Shown here piece by piece: positions 27,124 to 35,946 of a DNA stretch of 64,000 nt (its first letter is position 1; each line of letters begins with the position of its first letter). The position numbers and the translations under genes are program-made. Source of the stretch: UBA668 sp043740085 (GTDB taxonomy: Bacteria; Actinomycetota; Acidimicrobiia; Acidimicrobiales; Ilumatobacteraceae); NCBI GenBank assembly GCA_043740085.1, contig JAYUCY010000112.1, positions 1-64,000 on the forward strand, read 5' to 3'. The notes beneath the pieces were generated by a model that saw only the letters and a list, made by a program, of their open reading frames with translations, did no database searches and had not been told where the DNA came from.

Positions 27124-27129
27124 AGACTA
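27124..27129 (-). promoter_or_regulatory. Leaderless -10 box for menG
   Basis: On the minus strand TAGTCT is followed by 6 nt and GTG 27117. The same hexamer serves menE. Confidence 0.6.
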
Positions 27130-27256
27130 CGACCCGCCGACGGCAACCGTGAGACGCTATGTCGCGAAGAGCGGGTGAACTGCGGCAGCCGTCGTATGGC
27201 CGCATCGGTAGATGACTGACGAACTGTGACGCAAGGGTGCACTCGAACTCGCAGGC

Positions 27257-28618
27257 TTGATCTCCCGCAAGGAGGTGTCGAGTCGCGAGGTTGTGGCCGC
27301 GCACCTTGCTCGTATCGACGAGGTCAACCCGCACCTCAATGCAGTCGTTCGGCGCTGGGATGATGACTCGCTTGCGGCTGCCGATACCGCCGACCGGGCG
27401 GTTGCGGCTGGGGAGTCGCTAGGTGCGCTGCACGGCGTGCCGGTGACAATCAAGGAAAACATCGACCTGGCAGGCACGCCGACGACGCAGGCGATTGCCT
27501 TCCTCGCTGAGGCGGTATCGCCTACCGACGCGCCGCTGGTGCAGCGCGTGCGCGCCGCCGGCGCAATACCGATTGGCCGCACCAACCTGCCGGATTTGGG
27601 CCTGCGGGTCACGACGGAGTCCTCGTTGCACGTCGTGACTCACAACCCGTGGCATCCCTCGCGCACCACCGGCGGTTCCAGTGGTGGCGAAGGGGCTGCG
27701 CTGGCCAGCGGTATGTCGCCGCTGGGCTTCGGCAACGACATCGGCGGCTCACTACGCAACCCGGCCACGTGCTGTGGCATCACGTCGATCAAGCCGACCA
27801 CGGGTGTGGTGCCGTGGGCCACGGAGATCCCGCCGCAGGACCCCGGCATCGCAGCCCAACTGATGCTGACGGATGGCCCGATGGCCCGCCACGTTGCCGA
27901 CGTTCGCGCCGGGCTACTGACCATCGCTGGTGCTCACGACCGCGACCCTCGTGCTGTGCCCGTCGTGTTGGCTGATCGCGCCGAGGGCCGTGCCCTGCGC
28001 GTCGCCGTGTGTGCGGCACCGCCCGCCGGCTCCACGCACTCGGAAGTTGCGGCTGCAATTCAGGGTGCTGCGGACGCGTTCTCCAATGCCGGCGCACATG
28101 TCACCGAAGCCGTGCCCGCCTCCTTTGCGCGTGCCGTCGAGCTATGGGGACTGATCCTCAACGAGGAACTGCGCGTGCAGCGCCCATTGCTGGAGATGGT
28201 GATGGGGGAGGACGGCAAACGCTTCCTCGGCTTCGCCGACGAGGTCTACCCGCCCATCGATATTGCCACCCTGATGCTCGCCTTCGGTGAGCGCAACGCG
28301 GTCGATCGCGAGTGGCACGACTTCCTCACCGAGTACGACGTGTTGCTGATGCCCACCTGGACCCAGCCGCCATTCGAGCTGGGCGCCGATGTTGTGTCGG
28401 TGCAAGCCGCGCAGGGTGTGCTCGAGCAGGCTCGCCCTGTGCTGCCAGCCAACCTCTTGGGCCTACCGGCCGCGATTGTTCCCGTCGGGATGGCTGGCGG
28501 CATGCCCGTGGGCGCGCAGCTGATCGGCCGCCGTTTCGCTGATCTCACCTGCCTCAACGCTGCGGAGCTGTTGGAGCAGGCGTTCGGCACCATCACGCCA
28601 ATCGACCCGATCAAGTAA
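27257..28618 (+). CDS. Amidase signature family protein with an in-frame TGA near its start
   Basis: Ser-Ser-Lys amidase, 453 aa from TTG 27257. The catalytic Lys is in VPVTIKENIDLAG; the Gly/Ser loop is TTGGSSGGEGAALASGMSPLGFGNDIGGSLRNPA. The body is complete to the C-terminus. The natural start seems to be ATG 27212: MTDEL, then TGA at 27227-27229, then RKGALELAGLISRKEVSSREVV in the same frame, where amidase N-termini continue without a break. A TGG-to-TGA change is likely. Translation could restart at TTG 27257, but no ribosome-binding site is visible. It may be newly inactivated. Substrate unknown. Confidence 0.8.
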   Translation: MISRKEVSSREVVAAHLARIDEVNPHLNAVVRRWDDDSLAAADTADRAVAAGESLGALHGVPVTIKENIDLAGTPTTQAIAFLAEAVSPTDAPLVQRVRAAGAIPIGRTNLPDLGLRVTTESSLHVVTHNPWHPSRTTGGSSGGEGAALASGMSPLGFGNDIGGSLRNPATCCGITSIKPTTGVVPWATEIPPQDPGIAAQLMLTDGPMARHVADVRAGLLTIAGAHDRDPRAVPVVLADRAEGRALRVAVCAAPPAGSTHSEVAAAIQGAADAFSNAGAHVTEAVPASFARAVELWGLILNEELRVQRPLLEMVMGEDGKRFLGFADEVYPPIDIATLMLAFGERNAVDREWHDFLTEYDVLLMPTWTQPPFELGADVVSVQAAQGVLEQARPVLPANLLGLPAAIVPVGMAGGMPVGAQLIGRRFADLTCLNAAELLEQAFGTITPIDPIK

Positions 28619-28642
28619 GGGCCCGTCAAGTAGACGACTCGA

Positions 28643-30271
28643 TCAGTTCGCGGCGTCGACCGCTGTCTGCTTCGCCCAGCGGTAGTCGGCTTTGCCGGCA
28701 GGGCTGCGCACCACTTCGGTGACGTACACGAATGCCTTGGGCAACTTGTAGCGGGCGATGTGGTTCACGGCTTCGGCGCGTAGGCCTTCATCGTCGACGT
28801 CAAAGCCCTCGCGAATACGCACGATGGCGATCACTTCGTTGCCCCACCGTTCGCTGGGTCGGCCAGCGACCACGCAGTCGTAGACGGCGGGGTGCGCCTT
28901 GATGGCCGCCTCGACCTCCTCCGCGAAAATCTTCTCGCCACCCGAGTTGATGGTCACCGAATCGCGACCGTGCAGCTCGAGGATGCCGTCGAGGCGCAGT
29001 CGCGCCCGGTCGCCCGGCACCGCGTAGCGGACGCCATCGACGACCGGGTAGGTGCGTGCGGTCTTGGCTGCATCGCCGAGGTAGCCGAGCGCCAGCCGGC
29101 CGCTCTTGGCCAGCCAGCCGAGCTCTTCGTCGCCCGCGCCCAGCTCGCTGCTCAGGTCGTCGCTGAGCACGTGGTTGCCGGGGCTGATCGGGAACGTGCC
29201 TGTCGTGGCGCCGGTGCCGACCGATACGTGCGACAGCTGGCCACCGGCCTCGGACGAGCCCAACCCGTCGACGATCATCAAGGTCGGCAGGTGCGCCAGG
29301 AACTGCTTCTTGAGGCCGGCGCTCAGCGGTGCACCGCCGGAGAGCAGGACGGTGAGTGACGACAGGTCGTAGGAGGCCTTGTCGAGTTGGTCGAGCAGCG
29401 GGCGCCCGAACGCATCGCCGACGATGAGCAGGAAGTTGAGCTGCTCGCTCTGCACCGTCGACCAGATGTCGTGCGGGTCGAGGCGCTCGGTGTTGTACTG
29501 GACGAAGACGGTGCCACCCGTGTTCCACGCGCGAAAGCTCATCCAGTGGCCGGCGCCGTGCATGAACGGGGGAGCGAGCAGTGCCTTCAGGCCACCCGTC
29601 GCCTCGGCGATGATGGCATCGAGGTTGTCGGCCTTGCTACCGCCGAAACACTCCACGTTGGCGTCAGCGTTGCGCCACAGCACGCCCTTGGGCATGCCGG
29701 TGGTGCCGCCCGTGTAGAGGATGTAGAGGTCGTCGGCGCTCCACTCGACGGTGGGGCGCTCGGCTGACGCTGCGGCCAACGCATCCTCGTACCAGACTGC
29801 GCCGGGCAGCAGCGGCAGGCCCGAGCCATCGTCCACCTGCAGGATGACCCGCAGCTTGGGTAGGTCGGGTAGCACTTCGGCGAGTGTGGAGGTGAACTGG
29901 CTGTGTACGACGATGGCAGTGGCCTGCGAGTCGTTGAGCAGGTACTGCAGCTCGGCAGCCACATAGCGATAGTTGACGTTGAACGGCGCCACCCGGGCCT
30001 TGAACGAGCCGAGCATCGTTTCCAGATATTCGTTGCCGTTGTGGAGGTAGATGCCCAGGTGGTCCTGCCCACTCTCGTGGCCCTGCAGTTGGTCGCGCTC
30101 GGTATGACAGCCCAGACCCTGCGCAATGAGATGGTTGGCGAGGCGGCGAGTGCGGCTGGTCAGCTCGGCCCACGTCAGGCGCCGGTCGCGGTAGACCAGG
30201 CAGACTTCGTCGGGGCGGCTGGCAGCGATCGCTTCATGGATTTCGGCGACCGAAAACTGAGGGGAACTCAT
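28643..30271 (-). CDS. Acyl-CoA synthetase (AMP-forming)
   Basis: Fatty-acyl-CoA synthetase-like (FadD3/FadD19 group), about 542 aa. P-loop ILYTGGTTGMPKGVLWRN, then GLGSSEAGG, GRDSVTINSGGEKIFAEEVE and the catalytic Lys near RSPAGKADYRWAK. I chose ATG 30271, with TACGGT 8 nt upstream on the minus strand; ATG 30307 lies before that promoter. Divergent from the LLM oxidoreductase, so the two may share regulation. Convergent with the amidase. Acyl substrate unknown. Confidence 0.9.
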   Translation of the reverse strand: MSSPQFSVAEIHEAIAASRPDEVCLVYRDRRLTWAELTSRTRRLANHLIAQGLGCHTERDQLQGHESGQDHLGIYLHNGNEYLETMLGSFKARVAPFNVNYRYVAAELQYLLNDSQATAIVVHSQFTSTLAEVLPDLPKLRVILQVDDGSGLPLLPGAVWYEDALAAASAERPTVEWSADDLYILYTGGTTGMPKGVLWRNADANVECFGGSKADNLDAIIAEATGGLKALLAPPFMHGAGHWMSFRAWNTGGTVFVQYNTERLDPHDIWSTVQSEQLNFLLIVGDAFGRPLLDQLDKASYDLSSLTVLLSGGAPLSAGLKKQFLAHLPTLMIVDGLGSSEAGGQLSHVSVGTGATTGTFPISPGNHVLSDDLSSELGAGDEELGWLAKSGRLALGYLGDAAKTARTYPVVDGVRYAVPGDRARLRLDGILELHGRDSVTINSGGEKIFAEEVEAAIKAHPAVYDCVVAGRPSERWGNEVIAIVRIREGFDVDDEGLRAEAVNHIARYKLPKAFVYVTEVVRSPAGKADYRWAKQTAVDAAN

Positions 30272-30279
30272 AGCGCTGA

Positions 30280-30360
30280 ACCGTATTCGCCATGTGTCGT
30301 ACGTCACGCATCGGGGGCAGCCGTCTGCCGCGCTCGATGCGCGATTCTGCGGGATAGGTT
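30280..30360. promoter_or_regulatory. Divergent promoter region, acyl-CoA synthetase and LLM oxidoreductase
   Basis: Plus strand: TAGGTT (30355-30360) ends 6 nt before ATG 30367. Minus strand: TACGGT (30280-30285) ends 8 nt before ATG 30271. Both genes look leaderless. The 70 nt between the boxes could hold an operator; I see no clear inverted repeat there. Confidence 0.5.
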
Positions 30361-30366
30361 CGCCCT

Positions 30367-31377
30367 ATGACCATTGATCAATCCACGCCACATGAGATCG
30401 TTGATACACGTGACGTTGGGGAGGTGCTCTTCGGCATGTTCATGCCGCAGGGGTGGAAGATGGAGCTCGCCTCGATCGACGGGGCCGCGGCGAAGTGGCA
30501 GACCGCGGTCGACATTGCGGTACGCATCGAGGAACTTGGCTACGACAGCCTCTGGGTCTACGACCACTTCCACAACGTGCCCAAGCCCGCCAACGAAGCC
30601 GTGTTCGAGTGTTGGACCACGATGGCGGCCATCAGTCAGCGCACCTCGCGCATTCGCCTCGGGCAGATGGTGGGCTGCAACAGCTACCGCGAGCCCAGCG
30701 TGTTGGCGAAGATCACGTCCACCGTCGATGTGATCAGTGGCGGTCGGCTGGACTGGGGCATCGGCGCCGGCTGGTACGAGAACGAATACAAGGGCTATGG
30801 CTTTGACTTCCGCCGGCCCAAGGACCGCATTGGCATGATGGCCGAGACGGTGCAGATCGTGCGCAGCATGTGGACCCAACAGGAGACATCGTTCGACGGG
30901 CGGTACTACTCAATGCACCGTGCGCAGTGCGACCCCAAGCCGCTGCAGTCACCGCACCCACCCATTTGGATTGGCGGCGGCGGCGAACAGCTCACCTTGC
31001 GGGCTGTGGCTCGCTATGCGGACTGCTCGAACTTCGGTGGCAAGCCCGATGACTGGGCACGTAAGCGCGAAATCCTGAAGGGTCACTGCGCCGCAGTGGG
31101 GCGCGACGAGTCCACAATTCGCAAGACATGGACGGCAGAGACATTCATCCGCGAGACCGAGGCGGAGGTGGTCGCCGCCGGCTCGCGCAGCACGTGGGGC
31201 GAGGCACCCGAGAGCTGGCGTGCGGGGAACCTGGTGGGCACGCCCGAGCAGGTGTGCGAGAAAATTCAGACGTACATCGACCTCGGCTGTACTGGCTTCA
31301 TCCCTTGGTGCCCCGACTACCCCAGCACCGAAACCCTGGAGCTTTTCGCCACCAAAGTCATGCCCAACTTCCGCTAG
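30367..31377 (+). CDS. LLM-class (F420-dependent type) oxidoreductase
   Basis: Luciferase-like monooxygenase-fold protein, 336 aa, of the actinobacterial group that mostly uses coenzyme F420. Segments: GYDSLWVYDHFHNVP, RIRLGQMVGCNSYREPSVLAK, SGGRLDWGIGAGWYENEYKGYGF and PPIWIGGGGEQLTLRAVARYADCSNF. TAGGTT 6 nt before the ATG indicates a leaderless start. Cofactor assignment is by family; FMN remains possible. The palindromic repeat follows its stop codon. Confidence 0.9.
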   Translation: MTIDQSTPHEIVDTRDVGEVLFGMFMPQGWKMELASIDGAAAKWQTAVDIAVRIEELGYDSLWVYDHFHNVPKPANEAVFECWTTMAAISQRTSRIRLGQMVGCNSYREPSVLAKITSTVDVISGGRLDWGIGAGWYENEYKGYGFDFRRPKDRIGMMAETVQIVRSMWTQQETSFDGRYYSMHRAQCDPKPLQSPHPPIWIGGGGEQLTLRAVARYADCSNFGGKPDDWARKREILKGHCAAVGRDESTIRKTWTAETFIRETEAEVVAAGSRSTWGEAPESWRAGNLVGTPEQVCEKIQTYIDLGCTGFIPWCPDYPSTETLELFATKVMPNFR

Positions 31378-31382
31378 CCCGG

Positions 31383-31465
31383 TGCGAGTGCCACGCGACC
31401 AGTGCGAGTGCCACGCCGTCATGCGAGTGGGTACTCCCACCCCGGGGTGCGAGTACCCACTCGCA
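31383..31465. repeat. Palindromic intergenic repeat, copy B
   Basis: Two direct copies of TGCGAGTGCCACGC (31383, 31403; 20-nt period) lead into a 44-bp palindrome at 31422-31465. Its outer arms TGCGAGTGGGTACTC/GAGTACCCACTCGCA pair perfectly over 15 bp. A single C/C mismatch follows, then CACCCC/GGGGTG with no loop. It lies between the LLM gene and the decayed DUF72 gene. No U tract follows, so a classical terminator is doubtful. Confidence 0.9.
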
Positions 31466-31512
31466 TCTCCGAAGTTTTGCCCACACAGCACAGGTTGAGC
31501 AGTGAGGTTTAC

Positions 31513-32402
31513 TCACCCCAGGACCGCCCGGAACAGCGATCGTTGCTCGTGGGTGTGGAGCGGCAACGGTGTGGGCAGCGGTAGGAGACCGGGGACGTCG
31601 TGCTGAGCGCCTCATGAAGCACGAGGGCCTGCGCCTGCGTGCCCGCGTTGTCCGGGGTATGGAGGACGACAGCGGGTGTGGGGTCTTCGCGCAGCCAGTC
31701 GGCGACAATGGGTTGTCAATCGGCGATACCGGGCGGCAGTCACCGCCGGGTCGTCAGTACCGATGAACCGCACGATCGGGTTGTCGGTCAGCGCCTCGTG
31801 CAGCGCGGGGACTCGTGTCTTCTGCTCCCACCCGGCGCGGCCGTCGTCGGTGATGGGTGGGTGCGAGAAAAGTGACTCGGTATCCAGCAGCACGCGGTCC
31901 ACGCCGTGACTGGTGAGCATCGAATCGATCGCGCTGCGAGCGGCCCCGCTGAAGAATACGGCGTGTCGCACCTCCACCGACCAACGCCAGGCGCTTGATC
32001 GTTGACGCAGCGTCCACTCCAACGCGTCCAGGTCGTCGGGCCCGAAAGACGCAGCTAGCTGGAGTGTGAACCCGCCGACGAGGTCACCCAATGGTTCCAC
32101 CAGCTGGCAGAACGCGGCCAGTTCGGTGGCGATGCCTCGCAGCCGTCGGTCATGGGTGATGTGCTTGGGAACCTTGAACACGAATCGAAACCCGGCCAGG
32201 GCTTGGTCGCGCCACCGGGCGACAATCGAGGGAGTCGGCGTGGCGTAGAAGGTGGTGTTGCCCTCGACCGAGTTCAGCAGCCGGCTGTAGGCGTGACAGG
32301 GTGAAGCTCGCGGCCGGAGGCGGTGTCGGATGGTAAGAAGCGGCCGACCCAGGCTCGCTGTGCCCACATCGGGCACCCGACGTGGAGAGTGCGCGGCGTC
32401 AC
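31513..32402 (-). pseudogene. Decayed DUF72-family gene
   Basis: Family features appear in order but in different frames. The N-terminus from GTG 32402 reads TLHVGCPMWAQRAWVGRFLPSDTASGREL. The next frame gives AYSRLLNSVEGNTTFYATP through RFIGTDDPAVTAA. Then IVADWLREDPTPAVVLHTPDNAG appears, preceded by an in-frame TGA. Finally DVPGLLPLPTPLPLHTHEQRSLFRAVLG ends at 31513. That is at least three frame changes plus a stop, over a span of normal length (about 295 codons). It begins in the stop codon of the SDR gene, so it was once coupled to it. Broken as read. Confidence 0.8.
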
Positions 32403-33208
32403 TACCGCATCCGGATGAGGTTGCCCGTGACCATGCGAGCGTCGTCGCCGCACAGCCAGGCAATGACACGGCCTACCTCGGCGGGCTCGGCGACGTGGAA
32501 GTGGTCGCTGGCGGTCGCGGCGAACTCGCGTACCGCGTCGTTCACCCATCCGCTGTCGGTGATGGGTGGGTGAATCATGTTGGCGGTGACGCCGCTGCGG
32601 CCAAGTTCGAGCGCGGCTGACATCGTGTAGTTCTCGAGGGCGGCCTTCGCCGCGCCGTAGGTGACCTCGGAGGGAAAACCCATCGAGCCTCCGGATGTGA
32701 GACCCACGATGCGGCCCCAGTTGCCTTCGCGGTCGATGAGCCGGCGACTGAACTCCGCGATCATCAGCGCGCCAGCCCGGGCGTCGACGCCGAAGGTGCG
32801 GTCGAAGAGAGCGCCCGTGACGCCCGGAGCGCTGCGACCGACAGGGTCGGTGATGCCAGCCGTGAACGAATCGCCGCTGGCCCATCCAGTGGCATTGTTG
32901 ATCAAGATGTCGACCGGCCCGAAGTGTGCCGCGGCCATGTCGAACAGTCGCGCCGGTGTCGCATCGTCCAACAGGTCGGCTTCGATCGCAATGGCCTGGC
33001 CGCCGGCAGCATTGACACGCGCGGCAACCTCGTCACCGTCCGCCATCCGATTCTGCTGGTACCGCTCAGGGGTGCTCGGGTCGTCGACCACGCGCCCGCG
33101 CAAGTACGCGATGAGGACGGCCGAACCGTTGCGCGCAAGGCACTCCGCTGCAGCGGCCCCAATCCCGTGGTTAGCCCCGGTGACAATTGCAACGTGCCGT
33201 TCTGACAT
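32402..33208 (-). CDS. SDR family oxidoreductase
   Basis: Short-chain dehydrogenase, 268 aa. Cofactor motif TGANHGIGAAAAECLA at residues 10-25, LINNATG, catalytic Ser in VGLTSGGSMG and YGAAK as the YxxxK. A Rossmann fold with an insertion (RGRVVDDPSTPERYQQNRMADGDEVA) after the second strand. NAD or NADP choice and substrate are unknown. Its stop is shared with the start of the decayed DUF72 gene. Confidence 0.92.
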   Translation of the reverse strand: MSERHVAIVTGANHGIGAAAAECLARNGSAVLIAYLRGRVVDDPSTPERYQQNRMADGDEVAARVNAAGGQAIAIEADLLDDATPARLFDMAAAHFGPVDILINNATGWASGDSFTAGITDPVGRSAPGVTGALFDRTFGVDARAGALMIAEFSRRLIDREGNWGRIVGLTSGGSMGFPSEVTYGAAKAALENYTMSAALELGRSGVTANMIHPPITDSGWVNDAVREFAATASDHFHVAEPAEVGRVIAWLCGDDARMVTGNLIRMR

Positions 33209-33369
33209 ACCCGCCGACGCTAACCGACACCTTCGAATCGTCGCCTTCGACTTTGTGTCAAGACCGGGAACTCACAGGCCCAGGTCAAAGTTCGACAACC
33301 TTGAGCGAAAGCCCAGGTCAGCATCTATCCGCGCGGCGTCTTCCGTACAACCGAGCTGGAGGGCCGGGG

Positions 33370-33831
33370 CTATTCGTACGCGCGGAAAATTACTTCGGCG
33401 ACACAGCTGGGCTTTGTAGCACCTTCGGTCTCGAAGGTCAGCTGGTACGTGGTCTGTACACCACCGGCGATGTCGTCGACAGTGAGCACGGTGGCGCTCA
33501 TGCGCAGCTTGGCGCCCACGGGCACGGGGGACATGAATCGAACCTTGTTGCAGCCATAGTTGACACCCATCGAGAAGCCGGTGGTGATGACCACCTGCGG
33601 CAGCAGCACCGGCGCCAGCGACAACGTGAGGTAGCCGTGGGCGATGGGCCCGCCGAACGGGCTCTCCTTCTTCGCGCGCTCGACGTCGATGTGGATCCAC
33701 TGGTGGTCGCCAGTGGCCTCTGCGAACTCGTTGACTCGTTGCTGGGTGATTTCCATCCAGTCGCTGTAACCGAGGTGTTCGCCGATCGCTGCCTTGAGCT
33801 CGGTGCTGCCGTTGAGAATGCGAGGTGCCAT
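33370..33831 (-). CDS. MaoC family dehydratase
   Basis: Single hot-dog-fold enoyl-CoA hydratase 2-like protein, 153 aa. The hydratase signature is FAEATGDHQWIHIDVERAKKESPFGGPIAHGYLTLSL, with the catalytic Asp and His in place (near 44 and 49). Likely hydrates an enoyl-CoA or enoyl-thioester. It starts 41 nt from the divergent acyl-CoA synthetase gene, suggesting shared fatty- or aromatic-acid metabolism. Confidence 0.92.
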   Translation of the reverse strand: MAPRILNGSTELKAAIGEHLGYSDWMEITQQRVNEFAEATGDHQWIHIDVERAKKESPFGGPIAHGYLTLSLAPVLLPQVVITTGFSMGVNYGCNKVRFMSPVPVGAKLRMSATVLTVDDIAGGVQTTYQLTFETEGATKPSCVAEVIFRAYE

Positions 33832-33859
33832 GGCGTCAGCATGCCAGGCGCGGACGCTC

Positions 33860-33865
33860 TACGGT
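33860..33865 (+). promoter_or_regulatory. Leaderless -10 box for the 33873 acyl-CoA synthetase
   Basis: TACGGT ends 7 nt before ATG 33873. This decides the start against the upstream ATG 33825, which lies inside the antisense MaoC start. Confidence 0.55.
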
Positions 33866-33872
33866 GAAGCGA

Positions 33873-35558
33873 ATGAACGAGCCGCAGGAACCGCGCCCGA
33901 CACTCGGTGATCGTCTGGTGCGCGGGGCGCTGTTTCCGCTGCGGGTCACGAAGAACTCTGCACGTCTGATACGAAGTGCCCTCATGGGGGACTTTCTTAC
34001 TGCGTACTCGCTCACACAGCCCGACAAGGTGGCGATGGTCGATGACCGTCCTGATGGCACCGTTCATTCGTTGACCTTCAGCGAGCTGAATGCCAAGTCC
34101 AACCAATTGGCCAACGTGCTGTTGGAAATGGGCGTGCGCCCTGGTGACTCGAAGGTGGTGTGGTGCGGGCAGAACAGCATCGGCCTGGTGCTGATGATCA
34201 ACGCGGCGCGCAAGCTGGGCGTCACCGCCGTTCCGTTGAACTATCGCCTCAGCGACGAGGAGGCCACCTACGTCACCGACCACAGCGATTCGACGACGGT
34301 GTATGTCGACGCCGAGTTCGCGCCGATGTTTGAGCGTGTGCGGGCCGACCTGCCAAAGGTGGAGCACTACTTGGTGTTCGACGCCGGCACACAGGGTTAC
34401 TCAGTGCCCGACGGCATGACCGACATTGACGCGCTGATCGCCGCTGCGGTCCCGTCCGAGCCGGAGATCCCTGAGGGCACCGAGGCCGGCGCCACGATGA
34501 TCTACACCAGCGGCACCACCGGTAAGCCGAAGGGTGCCCTGCGTCGCGGCAACCTCGGTGCCGAGCAGTCGGGCGCGCTGATGATGTTCATCGGCTACTC
34601 GCCCGACGACATCTACATCCCCACCGGTCCGCTGTACCACTCGGGGCCTGGCGGGTTCCTCGGCGCGGCGCAGGCCATGGGCCAGACGACGGTGCTGCAG
34701 CGCAAGTTCAACGCCGAGGACTGGCTGCGTCTGATCGAGAAGTACAAGGTCACTTCCACGTTCTGCGCGCCGACGCCCGTGCGTATGGCATGCAACCTTC
34801 CCGCCGATGTGAAGGCGAAGTACGACGTGTCGTCGATGAAGCGTCTCATTGCCAACGCGGCCCCGTGGAGCTTCGCGCTGAAGCTGATGTACCTCGACTA
34901 CTTCCCGCCCGACTCGCTCTTCGAGGTGTACGGCAGTACCGAGCTGGGCGTCAACTGCGTGCTGCGCCCGGAGGATCAGCTGCGCAAGCCCGGCTCGTGC
35001 GGCAAGCCGGCGCCGATGGTGGAAGTGAAGCTGTTCGACGATGACGGCAACGAGGTGTCGGGCAGCGGGCCGGAGCACACCGGCGAACTGTTCGTAAAGA
35101 GCCCCAGCGTGTTCGCCGACTACTACAAGCAGCACGACAAGTTCCTGGCCGACAGTAGGCACGGCTACCAAACGGTCGGTGACATCGCGTATCGCGACGA
35201 CGAGGGCTACATCTACATCTGCGACCGTAAGAAGGACATGATCATCTCCGGTGGCATGAACATCTATCCGGCCGAGATCGAGGCGGCGCTCGAGCACCAT
35301 GCCGACGTGTTGGAGGTCGCCGTCTTCGGTACGCCCAGCGACGAATGGGGCGAGAACGTGCACGCCGTCGTGGTGGTTCGTGAGGGCGGCTCGATGACCG
35401 ACCAGGACGTGATGGACTTCGCTCGCGAGCATCTGGCCGGCTACAAGGTGCCGCGTTCGGTGACCTTCATCGACGAGCTGCCCAAGACCGGCAGCGGCAA
35501 GGTGCTCAAGCGCGAACTCCGGGCCCCCTTCTGGGCCGGACGCGCCAGCCAGGTGTAG
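33873..35558 (+). CDS. Acyl-CoA synthetase (AMP-forming)
   Basis: FadD-like long-chain acyl-CoA synthetase, about 561 aa. P-loop MIYTSGTTGKPKGALRRG, then VYGSTELGVN, YQTVGDIAYRDDEGYIYICDRKKDMIISGGMNIYPAEIEAAL, and the catalytic Lys in LPKTGSGKVLKRELR. All adenylation-domain core motifs are intact. Distinct from the other synthetase at 28643. Divergent from the MaoC hydratase. Substrate unknown. Confidence 0.92.
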   Translation: MNEPQEPRPTLGDRLVRGALFPLRVTKNSARLIRSALMGDFLTAYSLTQPDKVAMVDDRPDGTVHSLTFSELNAKSNQLANVLLEMGVRPGDSKVVWCGQNSIGLVLMINAARKLGVTAVPLNYRLSDEEATYVTDHSDSTTVYVDAEFAPMFERVRADLPKVEHYLVFDAGTQGYSVPDGMTDIDALIAAAVPSEPEIPEGTEAGATMIYTSGTTGKPKGALRRGNLGAEQSGALMMFIGYSPDDIYIPTGPLYHSGPGGFLGAAQAMGQTTVLQRKFNAEDWLRLIEKYKVTSTFCAPTPVRMACNLPADVKAKYDVSSMKRLIANAAPWSFALKLMYLDYFPPDSLFEVYGSTELGVNCVLRPEDQLRKPGSCGKPAPMVEVKLFDDDGNEVSGSGPEHTGELFVKSPSVFADYYKQHDKFLADSRHGYQTVGDIAYRDDEGYIYICDRKKDMIISGGMNIYPAEIEAALEHHADVLEVAVFGTPSDEWGENVHAVVVVREGGSMTDQDVMDFAREHLAGYKVPRSVTFIDELPKTGSGKVLKRELRAPFWAGRASQV

Positions 35559-35567
35559 CTGAACGCA

Positions 35568-35599
35568 GGTGGTTGCGTTCGTCGGTGGTTGCGTTCGTC
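35568..35599. repeat. 16-bp tandem repeat after the acyl-CoA synthetase
   Basis: GGTGGTTGCGTTCGTC is present twice in perfect tandem, starting 10 nt after the stop codon, with 4 bases of a third copy. Confidence 0.9.
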
Positions 35600-35724
35600 G
35601 GTGCCGAGTGGAATCTCGCCCATCCGCTGCCTACTCCTGGCACCCTCCTCCGCCCAAGGGCGGGTAACCCTGCCGCATTGGTCACGTTTACTCGCCCATG
35701 GGCGGTGGGACCTGACATACCGGA

Positions 35725-35938
35725 ACGGCCAGCACGGCAACCAGCGTTGTTCTGGCTCGATCGGCCGGGCGCTGGCAGCGCGCCGCGGCAGCCGCACCGT
35801 CCACTCCTCACCGACGCGGGCGATGGGGTTGTCCCACCCATTACCAGCGATCGCCACCGGCACTGCTGCCAACGATGGCACCTGCTCGGCCAGCAGCGCT
35901 GCCACTCGCCACTCGTCGATCTCAATCTCGGCAGCGGG
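35725..35938 (-). pseudogene. 5' remnant of an aminoglycoside-phosphotransferase-like gene
   Basis: Just downstream of era, one frame reads AEIEIDEWRVAALLAEQVPSLAAVPVAIAGNGWDNPIARVGEEWTVRLPRRAASARPIEPEQRWLP. This resembles the N-terminal lobe of the APH/choline-kinase family, then the similarity stops. The catalytic HGD and DFG-like motifs are missing. The rest of the 35559-35946 gap holds the 16-bp repeat and small hairpins (CCGCCC-AA-GGGCGG at about 35651). About 70 codons remain of a gene that normally has about 300. Confidence 0.6.
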
Positions 35939-35946
35939 CGAAGCCC

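Noticed and set aside
27227..32402. Recoding of TGA as Trp (or selenocysteine) suggested by TGA in the amidase and DUF72 genes
   Set aside because: TGA terminates most intact genes here and is the T-G-A of many start/stop overlaps. Both affected genes look damaged, and no SECIS-like structure is evident.
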